Positions 45,911 to 55,823 of a DNA stretch of 64,000 nucleotides are shown here, one piece after another. The translations under genes and the position numbers were made by a program. This DNA is from Nostoc piscinale CENA21 (GTDB lineage: Bacteria > Cyanobacteriota > Cyanobacteriia > Cyanobacteriales > Nostocaceae). The notes below the pieces were generated by a model. That model searched no databases. It saw only the letters and a program-made list of their open reading frames with translations, and was not told the origin of the DNA. Within the stretch, counting starts at the first letter, position 1, and every line of letters starts with the position of its first letter. The stretch is taken from contig NZ_CP012036.1 of NCBI RefSeq assembly GCF_001298445.1, positions 6,635,525-6,699,524 on the forward strand. The letters are read 5' to 3'.

Positions 45911-45930
45911 ATATGAGCGTATATTCAAAT
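45911..45930 (-). promoter_or_regulatory. SmtB/ArsR-type 12-2-12 operator candidate
   Basis: ATATGAGCG-TA-TATTCAAAT, 27 nt before the ATPase start, resembles the SmtB/AztR operator consensus TGAACA-N2-TATTCA (TGAGCG-TA-TATTCA here). Such sites are bound by metal-sensing ArsR-family repressors. No arsR/smtB gene is seen in the window. Confidence 0.55.
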
Positions 45931-46037
45931 TTATGAGAAATTACTATTTTATGCAAGTTAAAATTTTAAGAAAGAGAATCTTTATCAATCACTAGTTGAA
46001 TGACTGTAATAAATGATGTGAGAAAGTTTCAGTCAAT

Positions 46038-46057
46038 GTGAATATGGATAAATTCAC
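46038..46057 (+). promoter_or_regulatory. Inverted repeat upstream of the Nramp gene
   Basis: GTGAAT-N8-ATTCAC, centred about 80 nt before the start of the Nramp gene. It is a possible operator; no regulator is assigned. Confidence 0.35.
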
Positions 46058-46129
46058 CTGGGGAAAGATGCCACTATGTCAAACTTTTGTCAAATTATGA
46101 GAGAATTATGAAAATTAGAGTCTACACAA

Positions 46130-47459
46130 ATGCCTTTTTTGGATAATACGGCGAAAAAGCCAAGCCTCCCCGAAGTTTACCGCAGTATCAAAATTCCCAA
46201 GACCAAAAGTTTTTGGCGAAAACTTTTGGCGTATGCGGGGCCAGGATATTTAGTTTCTGTAGGATATATAGATCCGGGAAACTGGGCGACTGATTTAGCT
46301 GGTGGGGCTAAATTTGGCTATGCACTGCTAACTGTGATTATGCTTTCTAACTTGATGGCGATTTTAATGCAATCGCTGTGTGTGCGGTTAGGGGTAGCGA
46401 CGGGAAAAGATTTAGCCCAGGCTTGTCGAGATTATTTTAGCCCGCGTGTGAGTTTTGGTTTATGGTTGTTGTGTGAGATTGCGATCGCGGCTTGTGATTT
46501 AGCAGAAGTTTTAGGAAGTGCGATCGCGCTACAATTACTTTTTGGTATTCCCCTAAGTTGGGGTGTGTGCATTACAGCATTAGATGTATTTGTATTATTA
46601 TTACTACAAAAAAAAAGGCTTTCGCTACACAGAAGCCTTAGTAATTATGTTAGTAGGAACTGTCAGTTTATGTTTTGCTCTAGAAATTATGTTTTCGCGT
46701 CCTGATTGGGGCGGGATTTTATTAGGTTATACTCCCAAAGTTGAAATTTTACAAAATCCAGGAATGCTATATATTGCTATTGGCATTTTGGGTGCTACAG
46801 TTATGCCACATAATTTATATTTGCACTCCTCAATTGTGCAGACTCGCGCTTGGCAACCAACTACAGAAAAGCGATGGGAAGCGATTAAATTTGGTACAAT
46901 TGACTCGACATTTGCTTTGTGTTTTGCACTCTTAATTAATTCTGCAATATTAATTGTATCAGCAGCAACATTTCACTTTTCTGGACATCAGGATGTTGCA
47001 GAAATTCAAGATGCTTATAAATTACTTTCTCCCATGTTGGGTGTAAATGCGGCTAGTGCAATTTTTGGTTTAGCCTTATTAGCTTCTGGACAAAGTTCTA
47101 CCCTCACTGCAACTTTAGCCGGACAAATTGTCATGGAAGGCTTTTTAAATTTACGCATGAAAGCTTGGTTACGCAGATTTTTAACAAGAATAATTGCAAT
47201 TGTACCTGCTTTGATTTCTATTATTTATTTTGGTGAACAAAGTACAAGCAATTTATTAGTTTTTAGCCAAGTAATCTTAAGTTTGCAGCTATCATTTGCC
47301 GTAGTGCCGTTAGTCATGTTTACCAGCAATCGCCGCTTGATGGGTGAATTTGTGAATCCTTGGTGGTTAAAAAGCTTATCATGGTTAGTAGCGATCGCCA
47401 TCATTATTTTAAATGCTTGGTTGTTAGTGCAAACTATTTCTGGTTGGTTATTTGGTTAA
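46130..47459 (+). CDS. mntH: Nramp family divalent metal transporter (MntH-like), frameshifted in an A9 tract
   Basis: Proton-coupled uptake of Mn2+/Fe2+-type ions. The first-helix metal site is VGYIDPGNWATDLAGGAKFG, and ATVMPHNLYLHSSIVQTRAW is the sixth-helix signature. The frame changes at nine As (46608-46616): LLLQKKRLSLHRS versus LLLQKKGFRYTEALVIMLVG. With eight As it is one protein of about 442 residues and 11 helices, the family norm. It is likely a homopolymer indel. It is divergent from the P1B ATPase. Confidence 0.9.
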
Positions 47460-47514
47460 AATAATTAAAGAGGAAAAATCCTCACTAGTACTGCAAGGGT
47501 GAAGGGGTAGAATT

Positions 47515-48183
47515 ATGAAGCATATCCGGCAAAAAGTTGCAGTTTTGGGAATTACAATTTTATTGGCTGTAACACCTACACTTGTTGATGCCAAGACACC
47601 AAATAATCAAACAAATTTTCAAGAATCTTATCAACAAGGGGTACAGAAGTTAGAACAAGGCAATTTTCAGGCAGCGATCGCAGATTTTGACAAAGTAGTA
47701 CAGCAAAATCCCAAATTTTACGAAGGTTTTTGTCTGCGGGGTTTAGCCAAATCGCAAATTGGAGACTTAAGCGCCGCAATTACCGACTTTAATCAAGCAC
47801 TCAAACTCAATCCCAATCATATAGATGCTTATAATAGTCGGGGAACGGTTTATGCCCAAATGGGAAATTTACAAAAAGCAATTGCGGACTTTAACAGCAC
47901 AATCAAAATTGATCCGCAGTCTGTAGATGCTTACTATAATCGAGGATTGGCTTACTTTAAACAACAAAATCCCCAAGCCGCAATTTCTGACTTTAGCCAA
48001 GCAATTAGTTTGAATCCAAATTTAGCAGATGCTTACGGTAATCGCGGACTGGCTAAATATGCTTTAGGAGATCAGCGTAACGCGATCGCGGATTTACAGC
48101 AAGCAGCAACACTGTTTCGTCAGCAAGGCGACACCGTAAGCTACCAACAAACACAAACTTTAATCCAACAGGTACAACGTTAG
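47515..48183 (+). CDS. Exported TPR protein
   Basis: 222 residues. A signal peptide (VAVLGITILLAVTPTLVDA) is followed by five TPRs of the 34-residue type (YQQGVQKLEQGNFQAAIADF, FCLRGLAKSQIGDLSAAITD, AYNSRGTVYAQMGNLQKAIA, and so on). It is probably a periplasmic or envelope scaffold protein. It follows the Nramp gene by 55 nt and ends 4 nt inside the convergent His-rich gene's stop. Confidence 0.82.
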   Translation: MKHIRQKVAVLGITILLAVTPTLVDAKTPNNQTNFQESYQQGVQKLEQGNFQAAIADFDKVVQQNPKFYEGFCLRGLAKSQIGDLSAAITDFNQALKLNPNHIDAYNSRGTVYAQMGNLQKAIADFNSTIKIDPQSVDAYYNRGLAYFKQQNPQAAISDFSQAISLNPNLADAYGNRGLAKYALGDQRNAIADLQQAATLFRQQGDTVSYQQTQTLIQQVQR

Positions 48184-49412
48184 TGTTGCGGTGTCAGTTT
48201 GCGTTTGAGTTGCATTCCCACTAACAAACCAATAATGATGATCCCGGTGAGATAAGCCAGCACAATTAAGCGAATTGACACAGGTGGCGCAACTCCTTCG
48301 ACATCCACATTTTTCTGCACCCGCAGTGGTGAAAACTGACGTGATGCGTTTGGTTGAGGCGAAACTTCTACCAAAACATTATGAGGTGCGCCATCAAAAA
48401 ATTGCTGTTCCCAAGATAGTCTCCCGTTTGCATCTGGAATACCTTGGTAAGCGAAGGGAACCCAGCCATCTTCCAGTGACTTGGTTTTGATGTTTACCAA
48501 CACATCAGAAACAGGCTGCTTGGTTTTTTCATCTACAACTTGCACTTGTAATTTATCAGTTTCGCCAACTGTCGCACTCGCATCACCCAACAGTTGCACT
48601 TCTAAACCTTGTTGTTTCACAATGCCATAATTATAGACTTCCGGTTCAGCCGCAGAACCGTGATGGTGATGTTCTCCTTCCGGTTCAGTCGCAGATGCGT
48701 GGTGATTATGATGTTCTCCATGAGATGTCTGCGATTGTGCTATTTCTGAACTCAAGTTGACTGCTAATAAAGCAACAATAGCCACCACAGTGGCACCACT
48801 CAACAATAATCTTACCCGTTGGGGTGCGATTTCTCCTGGTTGAGTTTCTTGCCTTCCTCCAATTACCCAACCGCCACCTAAACCAACTATCAATAAAATG
48901 ATAGCGAGAATGGCAAAATTGCTATATTTAAATGGATTTTCGGGAACTGATAAATTGAGGTTTTGTTGAATTGGTGTGAACGCATTGGGCGTTATAGGGG
49001 TAATGTTTACTTGTAGTTGGTAATTACCCCGAATTGGTAAAATTTGCTGGACTTGCAGTTGCCCTTGGGGAGCGATCGCTTGTATATCTAATAATTTAGT
49101 GCCTTCTACGATGGGGAAATCCGTAGTCAACCAAGGATTTTTCGCAGGAGTGAAGATTTTTAAATTAATATTGGCATTTGTTAATGGTTTACCTGCTGCA
49201 TCTACAGCTTGCAGTGTTAGTTTGGCAGGCAATTGCGGTTTACTAGCTTCAGCCTCAAAAGGTATGATTTGACTAATTGGCGGTTCCGTAGTTAATTGCA
49301 CCCTTGCTTGGGGTAACTGAGACAAACCCGCAGAGTGATGAAAGCCAACACTCATCAAACCAACCACACTACTAACAAGTAGAGAAACCTTAAACTTTTT
49401 GATTTTCAGCAT
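48180..49412 (-). CDS. Histidine-rich membrane protein with repeated beta domains
   Basis: About 410 residues from the ATG at 49412 (MLKIKKFKVSLLVSSVVGLM, signal or anchor); the frame extends to 49526 but those residues are not signal-like. A first extracytoplasmic Ig/FixH-like domain (TLQAVDAAGKPLTNANINLK) is followed by two membrane helices and a His-rich loop (SHGEHHNHHAS, GEHHHHGSAAEP). A second similar domain (LQVQVVDEKTKQPVSDVLVN) and a last helix end the protein. Metal binding is inferred from the His clusters and the neighbour CbtB. No named family is assigned. Confidence 0.7.
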   Translation of the reverse strand: MLKIKKFKVSLLVSSVVGLMSVGFHHSAGLSQLPQARVQLTTEPPISQIIPFEAEASKPQLPAKLTLQAVDAAGKPLTNANINLKIFTPAKNPWLTTDFPIVEGTKLLDIQAIAPQGQLQVQQILPIRGNYQLQVNITPITPNAFTPIQQNLNLSVPENPFKYSNFAILAIILLIVGLGGGWVIGGRQETQPGEIAPQRVRLLLSGATVVAIVALLAVNLSSEIAQSQTSHGEHHNHHASATEPEGEHHHHGSAAEPEVYNYGIVKQQGLEVQLLGDASATVGETDKLQVQVVDEKTKQPVSDVLVNIKTKSLEDGWVPFAYQGIPDANGRLSWEQQFFDGAPHNVLVEVSPQPNASRQFSPLRVQKNVDVEGVAPPVSIRLIVLAYLTGIIIIGLLVGMQLKRKLTPQH

Positions 49413-49546
49413 ATATCCAGAAGCGGCTAGACTAGCTTCTCTAGCCCTAGCGATCGCAATCATTTTGATGGATTTTGTCAATGATGGGGAAAATAGTTTA
49501 AATTTCTTATCTCCCCACTTCCCCATCGGTTAATACAAAAATGCTA

Positions 49547-49738
49547 CTAATGACAGCCTACTAGCAAAGTGTGGTGACGTAATGAGTGTACGCGATCGTG
49601 AATAGCTGGGTTAGTCGTAAAATACACTGTCCAAAGAGTCAAAGCACACAAAGAAACATAGAGTGTGGCTTGCACAGGTGTCGATAAAGTCACACTTGCT
49701 GTTTTTTGTAAAACTGAAGGATGAGTTTGAGTAGTCAT
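49547..49738 (-). CDS. cbtB: CbtB-like small membrane protein
   Basis: 63 residues: one membrane helix (LYVSLCALTLWTVYFTT) and the C-terminal histidine signature HDRVHSLRHHTLLVGCH, the H-x3-H-x2-RH ... CH pattern of CbtB, a proposed cobalt transporter partner. CbtA is not adjacent. It is followed on the same strand by the His-rich protein, probably as one operon. No cobalamin riboswitch was recognised upstream. Confidence 0.75.
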   Translation of the reverse strand: MTTQTHPSVLQKTASVTLSTPVQATLYVSLCALTLWTVYFTTNPAIHDRVHSLRHHTLLVGCH

Positions 49739-50204
49739 TAAATACCTCGAATGAGTAGAGAAAATTTAACGCATCGGTCAAAATGATAGCTAAAAGTAGT
49801 TTTATCCGCTTTACAGTTGTCACCTTTGAGGTTTGAACTGAAGTTTATCCACAATTTCTCAAGGTAGCTATTTATTTAAAACCGACTATTAAGCAAATAG
49901 CATAATAAACCAAATTTTACCACTGTGTAATCATGTATGTTTATGTTTTTATATAGACTACAAATTTTGAAAATACTTATTAACTGTATGGACTTAGTTT
50001 GTCTTTTATATTGCTTTTTAGTGACAAGTTTTAATAGTCAATTACTTTACTTCCTTTGATAGATGAAGAACAAGAGTTTTTTTTTGTCTTGAGTCAAAGA
50101 AGAGCAATAAAGTAAATACTGTGAGTAATCTTTGATAATTTATTGTCAACATCATCTTGACCAACGAGAACTAATAGGATAGGCTTGGCAATCAGAGTTG
50201 TTCT
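49739..50204. other. Intergenic region between cbtB and the next gene
   Basis: About 465 bp, AT-rich, with a long T/A section near 50080. I looked for a B12 box or Zur box on the cbtB side and saw none. Confidence 0.5.
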
Positions 50205-50216
50205 ATGAGGAAAAAT

Positions 50217-50600
50217 ATGAGCAAGAAGTTAGTACTGAATTTGCTTTCTAGTTCCGCAATCTTTACCTCCCTGATGTCTACATTGGCAGTTATACATCCA
50301 GCACACGCCTCTGTGAACCTCACCCAAAAATTAATTCACACCAACGATGGACGCACTTGCATTACTAATCCCCACGGTTTGAAAGATTTTGTCTGTATTC
50401 GAGATTCCGAAAGAGATCCCAAAGCACCTCCTGCACCTACATCTATGGTGGTTTCATCCCAGCCATCTGACACCAACATTGCAGAATTGAATTTTACAGA
50501 TGAAGAAAGTGATGCCGCAATTAGAATCTTTAAGTGCGACTGTCCTTATTGCATCAATTCTTTGCGACAATTACGTGGTACTGGCAACTTAGTATACTAA
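50217..50600 (+). CDS. Small exported protein, unknown
   Basis: 127 residues from the ATG at 50217, with a signal peptide ending VIHPAHAS. The mature part includes GRTCITNPHGLKDFVCIRDS, a Pro-rich linker, and a C-terminal CDCPYCINSLRQLRG with two C-x-C/C-x2-C cysteines. No family is recognised. The 345 bp after it hold no gene that I can support. Confidence 0.6.
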   Translation: MSKKLVLNLLSSSAIFTSLMSTLAVIHPAHASVNLTQKLIHTNDGRTCITNPHGLKDFVCIRDSERDPKAPPAPTSMVVSSQPSDTNIAELNFTDEESDAAIRIFKCDCPYCINSLRQLRGTGNLVY

Positions 50601-50945
50601 GCCGATTGTCGAAAAAGCTGGCGAAGTTGATGAGAAAATCGATGTCAGCTTAAAAACTCAAATCTTCGTAAGCCTGTCGGAAAAATTGTATTTAGATTTA
50701 GAAAATAATCAGGGTCATAGATTTGCTGGGTATGCCTTGAGTTTATACTCAGTAACATCTAATGCTGCCAAATAACCAAAAGCTTTTGTAACCATATACT
50801 ATATAGCAATTCTATTTGACGGCTGAATGATATCTAAGGTGGCCAAAACTTCAATCAACGTCAGATATACTAATTGATTCCTATCTGACAGATATACACG
50901 ATAAAATTTGTTTATCTAGTAATCTGATAAAATCAACGTTTTTAT

Positions 50946-51581
50946 ATGCTTGCCAAGTCAACTCCTGCTGAACAAAGAACAGTTCTGCACAACGTTAGCT
51001 GGGAAACCTTTGAAGCTTTGCTAAGAGATACAGGTGAAGATAGAGGTTCTCGGTTCGCTTATGACTGCGGCACTTTAGAAATTATGACACCACTGTTTGA
51101 ACATGAAAACCCTAAAATTCAGTTTGATCGGTTAATATTTAGTTTGGTCGAGGAATTATCATTAGAAATTAAAAGTGCTGGTTCGACAACTTTAAAACGA
51201 AGATTATTAAAACGAGGCATAGAACCAGACAACTGTTACTATATACAAACTGAATCAAGAGTTAGAAATAGAGAAACTTTAGACTTAGAAACTGATCCGC
51301 CACCTGATTTAGCAATAGAAGTTGACATTACCAGTAGTTCAGTTAATAAGTTTAATATTTACGCCGCATTAGGTATCTCTGAACTATGGAGATATAACGG
51401 TCAGAATTTAAAATTTTATCAATTAGTTGATGGGCAATATATTGAATGTGAGTTTAGCATGGCCTTTCCCATAGTCTCAGTGCGTGATATGAGCCGATTT
51501 ATCGAACAAAGCAAAACTATGGGTGAAATTGCTTTACTTAAATTATTTCGCACTTGGGTAAGAAGTACGCTAGAGGGATAG
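50946..51581 (+). CDS. Uma2 (DUF820) family protein
   Basis: 211 residues. SWETFEALLRDTGEDRGSRF, YDCGTLEIMTPLFEHENPKI, then PPPDLAIEVDITSSSVNKFN and ALGISELWRYNGQNLKFYQL are the Uma2 core: an acidic D-x-A-x-E-V-D pattern consistent with a PD-(D/E)XK-like site. It appears complete. The start has no strong ribosome binding site (TTTTTATATG). Confidence 0.85.
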   Translation: MLAKSTPAEQRTVLHNVSWETFEALLRDTGEDRGSRFAYDCGTLEIMTPLFEHENPKIQFDRLIFSLVEELSLEIKSAGSTTLKRRLLKRGIEPDNCYYIQTESRVRNRETLDLETDPPPDLAIEVDITSSSVNKFNIYAALGISELWRYNGQNLKFYQLVDGQYIECEFSMAFPIVSVRDMSRFIEQSKTMGEIALLKLFRTWVRSTLEG

Positions 51582-51723
51582 TGAGTTGTAATTTAACATC
51601 CTGTGGTGCGGTGAGCGATCGCCTTGTAAAGTAGACTCACAATCTTGATCATATCTATCCACCTCCTGCTTTTTCTTGCGATAATTCCCAAGGGGCATAT
51701 TCTGGTTCGTCCAAGGGGGATAG

Positions 51724-53277
51724 ATGACTCTCAAACGATTGGTTTTAATCATTTCGACTGTGATAGCAGTTGTATTGGCAACTTTATCGCTAGTCAGTAG
51801 TTGGCAGAAACCACAGTTCCAAAGTCGTCTGGAACTTTATCAAACCAATATTGCGCTGCAAGCCCAAGCTTGGCAGCCAGAAGATAGCAATGGTGATAAT
51901 TTTCAGGTAATTCGCCAAGCCATCCTCGAAGATCAGCCCCTAGAAAATGCAACGCAGCAATATCAAGAAGCCAAAAAATCTGTACAAACTAATTTAGATA
52001 AGCTTAATAACCAACTTACACAGCTAAGTTCTCCAGCTAAACCTCTACCACAAGACACTGTTGATACTAGCGCATCTCCAGAACTCACCAAAAAACAAGT
52101 ACAGCAATCTCTTTACCAACAGCAAAAATTACTCGCAGAGTTAGATTTACGTCTCGGAATTTTACAAGTACAACAAGGAAAACAAGACACAGCCTTGAAA
52201 ACTTGGGCGGAATTACAACAACCAGAACTCAGCAGCGATTTTGCAGATACAGCCACTATCTTAAGTGGACTTTGGAGTAATCCTCCGCGAATCTTACCCA
52301 ATGCCCAACAGCTAATTCAAAAGAATTTAGATGGTTGGTTTCAGAATACGGCTTTGATTCAGCTATACCAACTCCAGCAGCGTCAAGAACCTTTAGCCGC
52401 AGTCAAAGCTGCACAGCAAGAAGCCGCAGCCCAAGCAGTATTTAAACTCACCCTCATTGGTACGATCCCCGCCTTAGCAGCATTGATAGGCACAATTCTA
52501 CTGATTTTCTTATTGACACAACGCTTGCTGAAAGGAAAAGAAGCTTTACTGGCACAAAATGAAGATTTAGTTTGGACAACACCTTGGGATGGCGAAACCA
52601 TACTCCAGGTTTTTGTTGTGGGATTTTTCTTTATGGGACAAGTTTTTGTTCCCATTTTATTATCTATACTGCCAATTCCCCGCCCGATTGTCGGTGTACG
52701 CTTACAAGCTTTCTCTGTGTTGGTAAGTTACTTTTTGGTGGCGGCGGGGGCGCTGTCGGTGATGTATTTTTCCATCAAACGGTTTTTCCCTCTGCCAAGA
52801 TTGTGGTTTAAATTCCAACTCCAAGATAATTGGTGGCTGTGGGGATTAGGCGGTTACTGCACCGCATTACCTGTAGTTGTGGTGGTGTCATTGATTAATC
52901 AAAAACTCTGGCAAGGGCAGGGTGGTAGTAATCCGTTATTGCAACTGGCGCTAGAAAGTCAAGATTCTATAGCATTAGGAATATTTTTCTCTACAGCTGC
53001 GATCGCTGCTCCAGTATTTGAAGAAATTTTATTTCGCGGCTTTTTGCTACCTTCCCTCACCCGTTATTTACCTGTGTGGGGCGCAATTGTGGCTAGTAGC
53101 TTGTTGTTTGCGATCGCTCACCTGAGCTTGTCAGAAGTTTTACCTTTGACAGCTTTGGGGATTGTTCTGGGAGTAGTGTACACGCGATCGCGCAATCTCC
53201 TTGCTCCGATGCTACTCCACAGCCTCTGGAATAGTGGCACACTACTGAGTCTTTTCCTCTTGGGCAGTAGTAACTAA
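51724..53277 (+). CDS. CPBP family intramembrane metalloprotease
   Basis: 517 residues. The N-terminal helix is followed by an extracytoplasmic helical region (30-240, Gln/Leu-rich), then eight helices. The abortive-infection/CaaX-protease core is at the C-terminus: EEILFRGFLLPSL (motif 1, EE..R), FAIAHLSLSEVLPL (motif 2, H) and LLHSLWNSGTLL (motif 3, H..N). Family members include CaaX-type proteases and bacteriocin-immunity proteins; the substrate here is unknown. The N-terminal extension is common in cyanobacteria. Confidence 0.9.
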   Translation: MTLKRLVLIISTVIAVVLATLSLVSSWQKPQFQSRLELYQTNIALQAQAWQPEDSNGDNFQVIRQAILEDQPLENATQQYQEAKKSVQTNLDKLNNQLTQLSSPAKPLPQDTVDTSASPELTKKQVQQSLYQQQKLLAELDLRLGILQVQQGKQDTALKTWAELQQPELSSDFADTATILSGLWSNPPRILPNAQQLIQKNLDGWFQNTALIQLYQLQQRQEPLAAVKAAQQEAAAQAVFKLTLIGTIPALAALIGTILLIFLLTQRLLKGKEALLAQNEDLVWTTPWDGETILQVFVVGFFFMGQVFVPILLSILPIPRPIVGVRLQAFSVLVSYFLVAAGALSVMYFSIKRFFPLPRLWFKFQLQDNWWLWGLGGYCTALPVVVVVSLINQKLWQGQGGSNPLLQLALESQDSIALGIFFSTAAIAAPVFEEILFRGFLLPSLTRYLPVWGAIVASSLLFAIAHLSLSEVLPLTALGIVLGVVYTRSRNLLAPMLLHSLWNSGTLLSLFLLGSSN

Positions 53278-54278
53278 TAAAACATATTTAATACGGTTGC
53301 CGTAGCAAAAAATATCTGGTTACATCTGCGTAAGCCATGATTTTTTGCTAGTAATTACTAAATCCAGTATTCAGTGAAATTTGGCTGAAATTTAACAATA
53401 TTGACTGCAAAAAAAATTCCAGCATTACTGTCAAATAGATTACAAAACTTCTAGACAAACATTTAGTACTATCTAGATAGTTAAAGCTATTTTTCAGATG
53501 TTGATTGCCTAACTGTGTCATATTTGGCAGGCAATATTGGATCTTAGCCCTTAACCATAGGAGTGACGCAAAACAACTACGTAAGGTATTCAGTGTAACT
53601 TAAATTCACTAATACCCAGATGGCATAATTTTCTAGTTGTGGAATATATGTCATCTGTATCGAATTTATCCTTTTCCAACTAACTTCAAATCTCATCCTT
53701 ACAGCCATCTCAAAAAAGTCCGGAAATAACATTAATGGACTTGTAGAAAATGGTATGATATCGCCGTTTTTTGCTGATTATGAGTATTTATCCTCCTCCA
53801 GAGAAATCATACTTACGAATCTGTAAAATCACTGTTTTTGATGTCATAATCACAATTAAATACATACAGCAAATTTCAACTAAATAAAGTACACAATTTA
53901 GTCTTCACAGCTAGGTAGAGAACTAATTTGATTCTGACTTTTGATACTTGCATTCTATTGTAAGTCAAGTAGCTTGCTAGTTTGCAGGTACAAAATACTT
54001 GTTCCTATTACTTATATTTTGTAGCGTTCCCTTTAAATTGTTGGCATCTTTATTTGGGTAGACGTTAGGCGTATACTAACAAAAAATCAGTTTCATAAAT
54101 AGTTTTTCCTAGCTGACTATTCATGTATGACTAAGAAAAAGCATTGTTTTTCTTGGTAATTTCTGCATTTCTATATTGAGATTCAAAAAACTTAATTACA
54201 AATTATGAACTGAACTCAATTGTTCTTCATCAAAAGAAAAATTTAGTTTTCCACTAATCTTTGAGGAGTAAGAATACT
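53278..54278. other. 1-kb gene-free region
   Basis: AT-rich DNA with no frame that I can support and no strong hairpin. Possible decayed sequence; nothing else was recognised. Confidence 0.5.
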
Positions 54279-54554
54279 ATGGCAAATCTCAACTACTAGC
54301 CATCCTAATAAGCAACTTTTGGCTGGTTACTGCGGGATTATTTTTGGCGGATTTGGTATTCATAAATTTATTTTAGGATATGCTGCCGAAGGCTTTATTA
54401 TGTTGCTATCTCCATAGTTGCAGGTACTTTTACTTATGGAGTCGCCTTGATAGTAATGCAGCTGATTGGTTTGATTGAAGGCATGATTTATTTAAACAAA
54501 TCCTCAGAAGAATTTGCCAATATCTATTTTGTCAATAAACAAGGCTGGTTCTAA
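54279..54554 (+). pseudogene. Decayed TM2-domain gene
   Basis: A degraded copy of the gene at 54856-55122. From the ATG at 54279 the frame stops after seven codons. GGFGIHKFILGYAAEGFIML is readable, then an indel near 54410, then QLIGLIEGMIYLNKSSEEFA and NIYFVNKQGWF-stop in another frame. The last residues match the intact copy (VNKKGWF). It arose by tandem duplication and decayed. Confidence 0.85.
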
Positions 54555-54579
54555 AGCTGATATCCCAAAAGAACAACAA

Positions 54580-54611
54580 GATACCCAACTTTCTTAGAGA
54601 AGTCGGGTATC
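54580..54611 (+). terminator. Hairpin after the TM2 pseudogene
   Basis: GATACCCAACTT pairs with AAGTCGGGTATC with one mismatch, followed by an A/T-rich run. Confidence 0.6.
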
Positions 54612-54855
54612 AGAAAATTTTAATTTTTAATCAAGGAAATATACTGTAATCAATTTTGATATTTTAAATACAATACTTAACTATATTTAATACTATTTCT
54701 GATTTTCTCTAAAAAAATGCTCAAATTTTCCAGCACATTGTAAATGAAGGCTTAATAGATAACAAATTGTATCTGTTGTAAATATGTAGATGCCAAGTAA
54801 ATATAGTTACTATAAAATTGGAGTGTTATTTATACTTGAGGAGCATTTCTAAGCA

Positions 54856-55122
54856 ATGTCTAATAACAGTCCTAGTGAGATCAGTAATAAAAAACTCGCA
54901 GCTGGAATTTGTGCAATCTTGTTAGGAGCTTTAGGAATTCATAAGTTTATTCTTGGTTACACAACCGAAGGCTTGATTATGTTGCTGGTTAGCATCCTCA
55001 CCTGTGGTTTTGGTGGAGCAATTATGGGCATTATTGGTTTAGTAGAAGGAGTTATTTACTTAACCAAAACCGATGAGGAATTTGTTGAGGCTTATATTGT
55101 CAACAAAAAAGGCTGGTTTTAA
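54856..55122 (+). CDS. TM2-domain membrane protein
   Basis: 88 residues with two membrane helices joined by a short turn: KLAAGICAILLGALGIHKFI, LGYTTEGLIMLLVSILTCGF and AIMGIIGLVEGVIYLTKTDE. GIHKFILGY and the following acidic residues are the TM2 pattern. The role is unknown. AGGAGCATTT precedes the start. Its decayed copy lies 300 bp upstream. Confidence 0.85.
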   Translation: MSNNSPSEISNKKLAAGICAILLGALGIHKFILGYTTEGLIMLLVSILTCGFGGAIMGIIGLVEGVIYLTKTDEEFVEAYIVNKKGWF

Positions 55123-55172
55123 GTTTTAACTTTAGTAGGTTTGATTTGCCGTTGTGATTTCAGAGGACATCT

Positions 55173-55652
55173 GTGTTGAAATTATCGTCTACTCCTCTAT
55201 CGTGCCACGGTAAGCTAGTGCGTTGGGGTGTATTAGGATTCTCTTATACCCCCCTATTTGGGACATATTTTTACAACCAAAATTATCGTCTTGGGTTTTT
55301 AGTATGCCCCATCCGACACTTAACAGGAATTCCCTGTCCTACCTGTGGTATGACGCGTTCATTTATGGCTATTGGGCGAGGAAACTTAAACCAAGCATTT
55401 GCCGAGAATTTATTTGGCCCTATTTTATTTGCTAGTTTTTTAATTGCCATAGTTCACGTTACTTTAGAATTGTTAACTAGGCAGCAAATTACAACTTTAC
55501 ATTGTCAACTATTAAGACTAAAAAAGGTACAAATACTATTCTTCCTAACAGTGTTAATTTATCATACCTTCCGGCTGTATCACATTTCACAAACAGGAGA
55601 ATTGTATATTGCTTTTAGTAAATCTCCTTTAGGTAAATTGCTGTTTCAGTAA
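55173..55652 (+). CDS. DUF2752 membrane protein
   Basis: 159 residues, GTG start. The signature LTGIPCPTCGMTRSFMAIGR (C-P-x-C-G-x-T-R) marks DUF2752. Three or four hydrophobic segments are visible (GPILFASFLIAIVHVTLELL, KKVQILFFLTVLIYHTF). Such genes often lie near TM2 genes, as here. The function is unknown; the paired cysteines may bind metal or form a disulfide. Confidence 0.85.
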   Translation: MLKLSSTPLSCHGKLVRWGVLGFSYTPLFGTYFYNQNYRLGFLVCPIRHLTGIPCPTCGMTRSFMAIGRGNLNQAFAENLFGPILFASFLIAIVHVTLELLTRQQITTLHCQLLRLKKVQILFFLTVLIYHTFRLYHISQTGELYIAFSKSPLGKLLFQ

Positions 55653-55710
55653 GTCTAGAATGGCTCTAGTAAGCCTTAATGATTTACGAACATCTTTTTT
55701 CCTTGTCACG

Positions 55711-55750
55711 CCACTAAGGGAGTCGGCAGAGCCGCCCAACGCAGTGGCTC
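55711..55750. repeat. Dispersed 40-bp palindromic repeat, copy 2
   Basis: An inverse copy of 46-85. The outer stem is CCACT/AGTGG where copy 1 has CCAGT/ACTGG, so both strands changed together. Confidence 0.7.
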
Positions 55751-55823
55751 TCCTTTGTCTACCTTATCTCTTTTGTTCATATATCAAATTAGGACAGGAA
55801 AAAACAGTCTGAGTTTTACTGCT

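Noticed and set aside
49739..49960. Cobalamin riboswitch before the cbtB-like gene
   Set aside because: No B12 box (GCCACTG-type core) is seen on the minus strand.
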